Positions 55,293-64,000 of a stretch of 64,000 nt of DNA are shown piece by piece. The translations under genes were made by a program, and so were the position numbers. Source of the DNA: Lasiosphaeris hirsuta (taxonomy: Eukaryota > Ascomycota > Sordariomycetes > Sordariales > Lasiosphaeriaceae). The notes under the pieces were generated by a model. The model did not search any database. It was given only the letters and a program-made list of their open reading frames with translations, and was not told the DNA's origin. The stretch spans positions 3,844,001 to 3,908,000 of the forward strand of contig JAUKUA010000007.1 of the NCBI GenBank assembly GCA_030549175.1, read 5' to 3'. Each line of letters begins with the position of its first letter. The first letter of the stretch is position 1.

Positions 55293-58200
55293 TTTGACGA
55301 GAGGCAATGGCACCAAGACGTTACTCCTCAAGAATCAATATGAATGATATTACAATGGTGGCCTCCCCTTGCTTGCTGCTACATGTAGGTAGTCGATTCT
55401 CATTCTTTTATACGCGTACCGTACGCATCCCTTTCGTCATACTGTGCATCCTCCTTACTCTCCAAAGCTCAGAACCTTAGGCGAGACGACCCTATCACAG
55501 AACGAGGATCGATCTTGGTCAAGACTCCTATGACAGCTGGGCAGGACCCCATGGACCTACATCGTCAGTTGCGAGCGCGCAATGGTCTATACAGGTGGAG
55601 GACAAATCGTCAGGAGTTAGCAAAATGCAGGTTCAATGCAGGTCAAGGTGGACAGCCAGTAGATCACCGACAAGTGAGGGTCCAAGGTACCAAAGACGGT
55701 GGAAAAGTAGACGTATTCTAATGGCAAGTCCTCGTTTCTTTTCAACGTTCCCTCTTCTCCCGCCAGAGTGAACACTCTCCAAATGGAGCTCGGCAGCGAG
55801 TTGAGTGACCCGGAACGCTCGCTTGCTCCAGTTTTTCGGGAGATGCTGGCACTTCTTCATGTTTCATGTGGCCGCCTAGGTACAGGAGACTTGATGTTCA
55901 ATCTGAAAAGGTAGCAATTGAGAAACCCAATTGAAGCGGGTCTGACTTTTGCTTGGTACCTGCCGACCTAAGGTGCTCTTGCTTTTTTTCTCGGGCAACA
56001 CGCAGTTGGCTCTCAATTGGGCGGGTGTGAACGGTGTAATTCTCTCCCGATACTTTGGGGTTTTGCGCAGGTAGGGAGGCGAGGGGGCCAGGTCGCGAGA
56101 TTTTCCTGCAGGTCCAATCCGTGCATTATCTCTCATTCGTTCTCGGGCACTCGGCAGGCAATCTGACATCTAGCAAGCCGGGCTGGACAGCAGGCCTTGG
56201 GGGGGGGGGGTCCTCGGAGAGTCTCAGCCGTATTGCCTCGGCAGCTCTACTGCAGCCCTGAGAACGTTGGAATTGGCCAGAGGCCAGGCCCGAAACAGAG
56301 GGAGCGAGGTGGCGTGGACGAGAGAGAGAGAAAGCGGAAGGGGAGCATGACTACCCGGTTGATTTTGTGTACCCAGCCGTTCCCGCTGCAACTTTGTGGC
56401 GGGAGCTTCGCCAACAGTTCGATGGCGCTGTGGCGCGAGGACCGAGGATTCCATCGCGGCCTAATTGTGCAATCCTGGCGCAGAGTATGCCATGGAAATA
56501 CCTACAATCGCGGTGATGTCGTCCAAAACTCACGGCATGGCCATCAGTGAAGATGGAACTGCACATCCGCCTGTGAGAGAAAGGGGGGATAAGTAGAGAG
56601 CGCTGTCGCTGGCCACGCACCGCGTCCCAATTGGTAACGACATGACACCAAGGTTCCATTCCTCGAGGCAGATGCTGTACCTAGACCAGCGTTTGGGCTT
56701 GCCGCAGCAAATGCCATTTCGAATTTCTTTTGCAATTAGCGATGCCTCGACGTGCGCGCACCATGGCGCGCGTTGTGCCTTATTCAGGGGACTGCATCAC
56801 GGCATTTGAGCTCCCGTTTACCCATTCACCGGGCCTCCAACGGAGTGCGCGCTAGTGTCGATCCTGCTCATCTCATCATCTCGTAGGTCATTCGTCATAA
56901 GAGTACATGAGCCCATGGCTGTCGAGATTTTGGGCGTGCTTGGCATGCGTGCTGAGGCACATGCTGTGTCCGCACCGCCAAATGATACCACAACTCCTCT
57001 CTCCCCTTCAATACGGCTGAGGGGGGTGAAGACGAATGTCATAGAATGACAAACGTAGCAGCGTCGGGTGTGATGGTTCGCTCTCTCAAAGGAGCCGACC
57101 CGCCCTTCTAGCACGGGGGGGGTCTCAGGGGGATCGTACCCCAAACCTCTCCGCAAGGAGCTTCCACCCGATCTTTGAAGACCTCGCACAGGTAAAAATT
57201 TGGGCTCAGCCATCACCGTCAGCCCCCAATGACCATGTGTTCCAATTCAGGCACCAACGGACCTCCGCTTTGTGCAGGTAACAAGCTTCCATGCTTCTTC
57301 CAGTACCCTGTTCCATCCCGTTATGAGCATGAGCCGCACCGTTGTGTACACTCCCACTTGCTGCAACCCGCCATCCCCATATCCCCCCTCCCCGCCCCCA
57401 ACACGGTGTGCGAATTTGTCTTGTTTTTTTTTTTTTTGCACCCAGTTTACTAACACGCTACAATATAACACTCAATTCTCCAACAACGCCCCTCGAACTA
57501 AATGGTAAAAGAAATGACCATAAGAATTTCTTGCCTGAGTTATCATTGGCTGGCCTCAATTACAGGGCCGCGATCAGTGCTGGTGTGGTGATATTGATTG
57601 AGTAGTATTCCTAAGATTTTAGTAGATGGGCTGCAAAAACCACGACAATTCGCACACCACGACAATTCGCACACCACGTGCTCCCATGACCTGCAGACAA
57701 ATGGGCCCAATTGGATGCACCGACCAAAGCCCCTCCCTGCACGTGGTGCAGACCGGTCCACGGTCCTATCACCATTGGGTTGGGTGTTTATGCATTTCTC
57801 GATGAATTGACGAGTGTTAATAGCAATCTCGCTGTGCGAACTCTCGTCTCCCAGGTGGAGATCTCATACCGTAAACCTACCACAGGCTGCTCAGCAGGAC
57901 TTTGAAACTCTTACTCGGGGCTAAAATTGCAGTGTCCTGCAGGAGTGGGTTGGGGTCCAATCAGCTGCTCCTTGTAACTCTAGTGATGTCATGTGCTCAG
58001 TTAGCTATGCGGACAACTGTTGTATTGTCTGTGGCCGGTTCAGTTTCCCCTGAATGCGGCGAGTGGCACGGTTACCTCGGTGATGGTGTGGCTGTCGACT
58101 ATGGTGTGGCTGACAGCATCGTCGGCATCTCAGGATCTCATGGTACGCTAATTTTGCAGCGCTCTGAGTGACGCTGTCGTTCTGCTAGTCTTTAGATTGC

Positions 58201-58374
58201 TAGCTTGGGGGTGGGTTGTGGGATAGTGCAGTGACTTTAACCTCTGAGTCCAATCTCTGAGGTTTGGAAGGAATTTGTGGCAAGGTCTTGTGCTAAGGAC
58301 CGACACTCATAGTGAATTATTGTCGTCTCGGCCTCGTATCGCGGCACCCAATTCGTATTATATAGTCCATGTTT
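55293..58374. other. Gene-free interval
   Basis: No supported gene. Features: a G run at about 56199-56210, a T run at 57424-57438, a duplicated CACGACAATTCGCACAC at about 57650-57676, and the 17-nt CGGGGCTAAAATTGCAG at 57916-57932 shared with the 8.4 kb region. A related CGCTAATTTTGCAGCGCT lies at 58146-58163. Confidence 0.45.
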
Positions 58375-58730
58375 TCATTGGCTCCAAGGTAGTGCCGATT
58401 TCGAAAAGCAGACATACAAACAGCACTTTTCACTAAAACCAGAAAATCGTCGACGTAGAAAATCACCGAAAACTATTTTCGCTATATTAAAGAATAGGGA
58501 TAGTTCTTCTGGCAAATTATTATAGGCCAGTTTACCAAGGGAGCAATAACCATGATGCACGAGATAGCTCTTCTACATGCAAAGGTCTCTTCGCTACGTA
58601 AGGTTAATGAGGGGCTTAGTATGAGGCGGAGAGCTAAGGAGGAAACATGTGTGCGGCTTAGAGGGTCTCTGACACTTCTGGAGCTGAGCAATGGAGAGAA
58701 AAGAAGATTGAATTGAGTCTGCTCCAGCTA
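58375..58730 (+). mobile_element. Pogo/Fot-type transposase C-terminal relic
   Basis: A plus-strand frame reads KGAITMMHEIALLHAKVSSL, then RKVNEGLSMRRRAKEETCVR and LRGSLTLLELSNGEKRRLN. This matches the region after the DDE domain of fungal pogo/Fot1 transposases (KG..M.H...LL...N..LR..NE...KRR..K...L..GGSLTV.E). The segment just upstream has several stops. Neither TIRs nor TA duplications were identified. It is a dead fragment. Confidence 0.6.
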
Positions 58731-58918
58731 AGAGAGCAAGGCGCGTGAGCGCCGAATACATACAAAAGAGAGAGTGCTCTGCCAAGGCGCTAGGCTCCTG
58801 CAGAGGACCGTGAGCTCGTTCCTCTGCGACAGCCAGCGCTCGCAGCCACAGCTGTGACTGCGCCAGAGCGCTGTGCCACACCCACCGCAGTTTATGCGAC
58901 AGAAAGCCTAAAGCGCTT

Positions 58919-59040
58919 AAAAGCGGTAAGCTGTACAGTTTAGGCAAGTGGTAAGCTTGAAAACGGCGAGCTATACTTAAGCAAATAGTAAGCATATAAA
59001 CGGTAAGCTATACAATGTAGGCAAGCGGTGTGCTCTCAGG
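58919..59040. repeat. Three imperfect tandem units of about 40 bp
   Basis: Units starting at about 58921, 58960 and 58998 share A(A)CGGTAAGCTATAC...TAGGCAAG.GGTAAGC. They follow the pogo relic and may be subterminal repeats of an element. Confidence 0.6.
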
Positions 59041-60189
59041 CGGTGAGGACAAATTTACCCGGTCGTTTCAACGTAGAGCCCAGATCACGGCCCAGGCTCA
59101 ACCCCTAAGCCGATTTCTTAGCCCATGACGAGTGAATTAGATTGGAACAGTTTTGAATCTTCTAAATTTGTAACTTAGTGGCCCGAAACATAGGCTTTGC
59201 ACTGTCGGTTCAAAAATTAACGGACGCTCACGAATTAGTACCCTTCACATAGAGGTTATAGCCAGCTACCTAAGGTAGGTAAGACAGGTCGTAAGGGAGG
59301 ACGCCTAAGGGCTAGGGGTAATCTCGAGACTATACGGTCGAGGCAGGTCCTCTCAGGAGGGGTCCACTGTTGTCAAGTGGCCATATGTCACTATAGTGCA
59401 CAAGATGGATTCCGAGCTGGGATATCATGTACCATCCCAGGGCATGTACTGGTATATTCTGGGCCAAAATTCGGGACGGTAGCCCAGGATTCAGGTCCAA
59501 TGCCCCCCTTAGCAGTTTCCGACCGCGCCCACACTGTGTACCAGTATATGCCTGTGGTCCCAATTCTGGGACAGAACTTTCCAGCTTGCCCGAATTTGGG
59601 ACCCATTTAGTTTTGGGCACATAAACACGTAAAACTCTGCACTTTATACCTAGAGCTCGCTATGCAGCATTTCAAGCACTCTAATCTCTTGGCCACGAGA
59701 GAGGATGTATACCAAACAGTTAAGCAGCCATCTCGATTCCGATATCCCTTTGGATGGTACGTTAGCATATATTTTGAGCGCCGCTAAAGACGGCCATCGA
59801 GGCTGTAAGATCTAGAGAGCTGAATTGATGTAGTCAATTCAGCTGGTTGGGGCCACTATTTGCCACTATTGCCACCATATTGGCCACCACTCACATGTAT
59901 AATAATAAGCTCTCTGGCGGAGCCAGAGAGCAAGAGACAAAGCTTCCAACACGAGCAATACAATCATTTCAATTCTACTCAACCCATTGTGCCATGTTTT
60001 TGACACATCCCACACCCAACCCTCACCTATCGCGTTGCAGGCGGTCTATCGATCTCCGAGTCGAAGGAGTCATATCAGCGACTTTCTACCCACCAAGAAC
60101 CATCCCTTTTCCACTAGATTGAGCACGAAGAAAGCTGCGGGCTGCGCCATATTGAGGCCTAGACTCGGCGGTTTGCGGCGAAGGTTCTG
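59041..60189. other. Spacer with possible solo-LTR relic
   Basis: No gene is supported. The segment 59842-59986 begins GGTTGGGGCCACTATTTGCC and ends CAATTCTACTCAAC, reminiscent of fungal Copia LTR ends (TGTTGGGG...CTCAACA), and contains a perfect hairpin CTCTCTGGC-GGA-GCCAGAGAG (59910-59930). No target duplication was found, so the LTR call is weak. Confidence 0.3.
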
Positions 60190-60690
60190 GCCGGCGGCGG
60201 CGACACGATGGCGTACCTCAACGGAACTGTAGTAGTAACAGTGGACAAGGTGAAAGAGTCCCTCCATCGTCTTGCCTTGCTCTCTCCAATGGCTAGCCCA
60301 CTTAGAAAGTGTTTTATTCTTCTCGATGACGCCCGATATGTCTTCAATTATGACGGTCGTGTCTGCCGACTCAAAATCCTCATGCTTGTTCAGCACGATA
60401 ATGACGTGGGGCAGGAGAGGTTGGTTTGCTGAGGTCTCTATCGAGTTCGCAGCCCAGGTTACCAATTTCGCAAAGACCTGCTCAATTACCCTATTGAGCG
60501 TTAGCGGAAGCAATGATCAGGGGTTCAGTGAATTTTGGAAGATGGCTAGAAAAATGACATACCATGCGTTGTGCATGACAAAGACAATGACGTCCGAAAA
60601 TGCGTAGATCAACCGTGGGTAAAGGTAGGTAACAGCGAAGCCTCGGGTCTTCCCTCCATCTCTGACTGACCACCGGGGGAAGGGCTCAGG
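60190..60690 (-). pseudogene. Fragment of an uncharacterised fungal protein
   Basis: The minus strand reads GGKTRGFAVTYLYPRLIYAF then SDVIVFVMHNAW up to a GTATGT donor, an intron ending CAATAG, then VIEQVFAKLVTWAANSIETS, ANQPLLPHVIIVLNKHEDFE and YYYSSVEV. I recall this order (VTYLYPRLxYxFSDVIVFV...NQPxxPHAIIVLN) from a large fungal family of unknown function, possibly P-loop related. The intron is intact, but sequence before and after is missing, so it is a fragment. It abuts hAT transposase sequence on its 5' side. Confidence 0.5.
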
Positions 60691-60713
60691 TTGGTCGATA
60701 TATCAACCCTGCT

Positions 60714-61497
60714 TCAAACTCCTCGATTTCGCTGCCAATTCTTAATACACTGGAGCATGCAGAGTGTATCCCAATGCGTCGAGTGTCTTTGTTGACCAAC
60801 AACGAGTTTGGCTTGGCTGAAGACCCTCCCACAATCACATGTAGTTGGTGGAACAGATAGAACATCCAAAGCCAACGCAGCCAGCCGTGGAAACCGGCAC
60901 TGGTTAGTAAACCACCAAGCAATGGGGTCTGTCACGTAGAAGACTGGCTCGGCGAGGTAAATGGCAACCTCATCGACAACTTGAGATACCTCTGGGGGTC
61001 AAAAAAGTCCGGACCAAAGCCTCCAATTGGCCGTTGGTAAGCCTGGGAGGATTCGATGGCATAGAGGCGCCATGTAGAGGTACCGCACGCGTGAAGAAGG
61101 CCAGAAACTGCGTTTTGATATCGGAAGTCCGCCCCTGATCGTCGAAAAAGCGCTCAATCCAGCGTAGTTTTCGCCCTGGGTTGAGGATCTGAGCTGCCCA
61201 ATAGAGTGGCGATTGGTCCAGTTCATCTAAATACTTTTCCAGTTTTTTGATGGCGAGGCCGAGGCTGGACTGTATCGTGCTCCAAGAATCCAGATCCACG
61301 TAGTCAGGAATAGGTTCACCAAGTTCGATAAGAACTGCGCTGTTGGCTGACTGCAGCCCTGGCAGTTCAACCTCGCAATCTTGGAACCGGTGCGGAAGGT
61401 GAATACAGCGGCGAGGGCGTTGTTCTGGCGCTGGCAAGGGTTTTGGAGAGGAGGGAGTAGTCGGCGAAGTTCGTTGGCGCGGCGGCGAGGGCAGCAA
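60714..61497 (-). mobile_element. hAT transposase C-terminal relic
   Basis: On the minus strand: LEKYLDELDQSPLYWAAQIL then NPGRKLRWIERFFDDQG, followed after a frame change by DEVAIYLAEPVFYVTDPIAW and LAALALDVLSVPPTTCDCGR, then VFSQAKLVVGQQRHS and KNWQRNRG. The last part is the hAT C-terminal dimerisation domain (DPxxWW...FPxLAxLALDVLSIPPxSxxxERVFSxA). The catalytic core upstream is not visible. It is a decayed fragment between pieces of other genes. Confidence 0.78.
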
Positions 61498-61690
61498 TAT
61501 CTTCTACTTGGTCCCGGATGCTCCTAGCACGGCGAAGTCTCGAGAAAACACTATTACCAATAGTGTAAGTGATGGTATTAAACCTCTCGTCATCGCTGGT
61601 GGCGTTGGTAATAGAAGTAGAGCCTGAAGAAGGAGGAGATAGCCCCACATAGCAGAGGGCCCCACTCGGGGAACAGCCCATTACATTTAG
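61498..61690 (-). pseudogene. Short unidentified coding remnant
   Basis: A minus-strand frame has DDERFNTITYTIGNSVFSRL, RRARSIRDQVEDIAALAAAP and TNFADYSLLSKTLA, which is protein-like, but the family is not recognised. It may belong to the same disrupted gene as the fragment at 60190-60690, with the hAT sequence between them. Confidence 0.3.
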
Positions 61691-63111
61691 CTAGCAAGGC
61701 ACCTGGAGATCTCTTCTCCAGAAGCAACACAAATCCACAACACAATACAATTGTTTTGTTGCCCACTTCTGCTTGCGAAGCAAGCCTCACACGCTTGGGC
61801 TTGACTTGCTTGGCTCGATCAGAGCGCTGCCCGATACGTCGACCGCAACCTCCGCCCATCAAGACCTCGACCATAATCTCACTCCATGCCCTCCTTGACT
61901 GCCACCGATTCAGCGTCGGACTGCCTACAGCAGGCTTGATTTGCACAAGCCGAGAGCGCGGGCCGAGACACTGCCAGCTTGAAGTACTTTTTGTGCTTTT
62001 TCGGGACTCACCCGACCAGCCAATCACAGTACCCCAAAAACACTTCTAGAAAGTCGGGAATATTCAGTCGTTTTTGAAGTCTACGTCTACCTAGAAATTC
62101 GACTGTAAATCCGACTACCAGGACCCACTTTCGCAACACTATAGCCAATCAACCGCCCGGGTAAAAAAAACGTATAAATAAGATTGTCAAAAAACTGTGA
62201 CAAACACAACTGCGATAGTTGTAGATCACGTGAGGAAGCACGTGATTTGGGGTTGATCTGTTCGCTCTGTCAACAGATCACACAGATCGGTGTCAATCTA
62301 CACCAAGAAAAGAGTACAAGTTACCTAGTTAGTTATGAATCCCCTAGTATAGGTAGTCATCATAGTCACCACCATGTGAGCGTGAAGACCTGGTTCTTGA
62401 CGCAAGCAATTTACATTCGTTGTGTCCTAAAGCATCTTTTGCCTTGGGTGGTGTGGGTGACTGGGGTTTGGTGAGGGTAACTTTTGGGTAGAATAACAGC
62501 TATTTTCTCAAGGTAAAACAGACAGCCTCGCCGGCTCCCATCAATGCTATGTGACGTAGCTGGCGATGCTGCTGTTCCGTAAGAGGAATGGTCACGTTGG
62601 ACAACATTGGTCAAACTGCAATTGTAATTCGCTCAAGCTTGAAGACTTGACTCTCTGTGGTCTAGCTTCTTGGCAAGGCTTCCTCTAGGCGTGTGATAAG
62701 AATTCATTAGCCCCTCGATGAAAGGCCCACAACTTAAAGCGTTCTCAACGAGTCAATTCGCGACCCAGAATTTGAACTTTCCCATCATAGCCGATCCAGG
62801 TTGGTTGTCCTCCCTATGAGGATGAAAGCTTTTTTTTTTTTTTTTTTTTTTGGGGGATTACAGTGACTGCCGTCGGCCTCATCTTACCTGTTTCGTCACA
62901 CCGCTCTACCAAAATCCCCACCCTCAGCTGCGACTCATATGACGATTCATACGACGTGTTCCAGGAGTAGGAGTGCGCCCGGCTCTGCCTCGGTTGCGCG
63001 GATTTCGACTGGTCTTTCGGCCATTCATCCCCGTACCAAAAAGGCCAGCACTGCCGAGAGGCTATCCCCCCTGCTGCCCTCTTTAACACATGGGCGTGTG
63101 TGAAGTCGCAA
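61691..63111. other. Spacer
   Basis: No supported gene. It contains ATCACGTGAGGAAGCACGTGAT (62224-62245), an imperfect palindrome with two CACGTG E-box-like sites, and a 22-nt T run at 62830-62851. Confidence 0.4.
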
Positions 63112-64000
63112 TGCCTCCCCGGACGTCTCGAGGGACATATATTTGGACTGGGCAAGAGATTGTGCGCATTCGGAAAACCCCGTGATGCTGGAGAGTGTCC
63201 CAGCCGACTACGTATACCATGTTATGGACTCTGGTAGGTGTTGGAAGGGCAACGTCCCGCTCAGAATCATCCGTCAACTAATCACGTCCAAGGCATGGCC
63301 AAGTGGTCACACCAGCGGGGTGTATACAGCATCTCTGAAAGTCTCCAGAAAGGCAATTTCCCTGTTATGGGGCTTTTCGGACCAGGAGCGGTGATTTCTT
63401 GGCAGATTGCCTTGATCGCCGTTGCCTTGTCTGCGTTTCGAGTGGAGCACCCACGGCCAGGCACTCCCAGCACAACCAGAACCGGTTTCTCAGGTCGAAT
63501 CGCAAATTACTGGCATATGCTCAACAAGTATTACCGTCGCTTTTTCGGACCGGTTTACACAGATTTGGACTTCATCGTGGTTCTCATGTAAGATCCAAGC
63601 TGCATCAGCGGGCTGGACGTGCCAAGGCCCAATCGCCCACTATGGTGGTTTTATCATGACTTGGCTCTGCGCAATCCTTGTTACACTTCATTCTTACGAT
63701 GGTTCATGAATATGTTCATTGGGGAATATTTTTGCTAACAAGCGCTACCGAGGTCCGGCGTATATTTGTTTGGTCATTCTCGTCTTGTACTCATTTCTAA
63801 TTTACCGGTCTTGTTCCATCTTCCTCGCCCCAATTAGGCTCTGGCGAAAAGCTTTATTCTTTTTTGTCATCACATTTGGCTCTTTCGTAACAGAGAACTT
63901 TATTACTATTTCAAGCTATTTGGTGCTGCTTATCGGTCCGTTTCTTATCCTAGCAAGCATCTTTCGACAGGGGAATTGCTTATACATTGTCTACGGTTTG
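63112..64000 (+). pseudogene. Multi-pass membrane protein gene, partial at right edge, probably damaged
   Basis: Plus-strand frames show membrane-protein text: FPVMGLFGPGAVISWQIALI, WHMLNKYYRRFFGPVYTDLD (to about 63590, where GTAAGA may be a donor), then from another frame GGFIMTWLCAILVTLHSYDG, TGA at 63707-63709 (could be CGA), NIFANKRYRGPAYICLVILV and FFFVITFGSFVTENFITISS, ending in a hydrophobic span at the window edge. At least four membrane spans are visible. The family is unknown to me. Whether the TGA lies in an intron cannot be decided without the rest of the gene. Confidence 0.4.

Noticed and set aside
59430..59620. Apparent inverted repeat with GTACTGGTATA / GTACCAGTATA
   Set aside because: Matching is short and interrupted; does not extend to credible element ends.
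63288..63305. tRNA A-box-like GGCATGGCCAAGTGGTCA
   Set aside because: No B-box (GGTTCGA) within the expected distance and no cloverleaf.
1..64000. Secondary-metabolite cluster, CRISPR array or bacterial-type operon
   Set aside because: No PKS, NRPS or terpene synthase signature, no regularly spaced direct repeats, and genes are spliced and individually spaced.

Overview
This window looks like nuclear DNA of a filamentous ascomycete (Pezizomycotina, most likely a Sordariomycete). The genes are interrupted by short introns (about 50-120 nt, GT...AG). Intergenic gaps are long. The protein families are typically fungal: HET-domain proteins, a yapsin-like GPI protease, MFS sugar porters, SET proteins and fungal C2H2 regulators. 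Relics of fungal transposons (PIF/Harbinger, hAT, pogo, LINE-like, LTR-like) carry premature stops that fit C-to-T mutation of the RIP type. No bacterial, organellar or viral gene was seen.

Layout. 1-4.4 kb is a gene-free leader to a C2H2/DUF7896-like regulator (4425-6771). 6.8-9.8 kb is gene-free and rich in G/C homopolymers. 9.8-10.9 kb holds a decayed membrane-anchored protein gene. 11.9-15.0 kb carries two intact minus-strand genes, a membrane-anchored double-psi beta-barrel protein and an MFS sugar transporter. 15.7-20.8 kb is a graveyard with an F-box-like pseudogene, a SET-like fragment, an N-terminal amidotransferase fragment, a LINE-like fragment and a HET fragment. An intact five-exon inorganic pyrophosphatase (20993-22318) sits between that HET relic and a second one (22985-24246). 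24.2-27.9 kb contains a complete small Harbinger element with terminal inverted repeats and TAA target duplications, next to a broken Ser/Thr-rich Apple-like gene.

28.0-41.8 kb is the best-preserved block: a D-erythronate-dehydrogenase-like SDR, a GPI-anchored aspartic protease with a huge Ser/Ala/Val repeat, a 1660-residue eight-exon GHKL ATPase with a NO VEIN-like (DUF3883-type) C-terminus, and a convergent SET-domain protein. A four-exon zinc-finger/coiled-coil protein (43703-45811), a 3'-5' exonuclease (49194-50039) and a zinc-finger-like regulator (54150-55292) follow. Between them lie a truncated STAND/NLR N-terminus and a lectin-like pseudogene. The last 6 kb contains pogo and hAT transposase relics, remnants of an uncharacterised fungal gene and the start of a multi-pass membrane protein that runs off the right edge.

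No operon-like cooperation is evident. The common theme is an alternation of conserved single-copy genes with decayed nonself-recognition genes (two HET, one NLR N-terminus) and transposons. The most interesting intact gene is the GHKL-ATPase/nuclease-like protein at 34670-40137. Exon boundaries were placed by reading frame, splice consensus and remembered family conservation; no alignment could be run.
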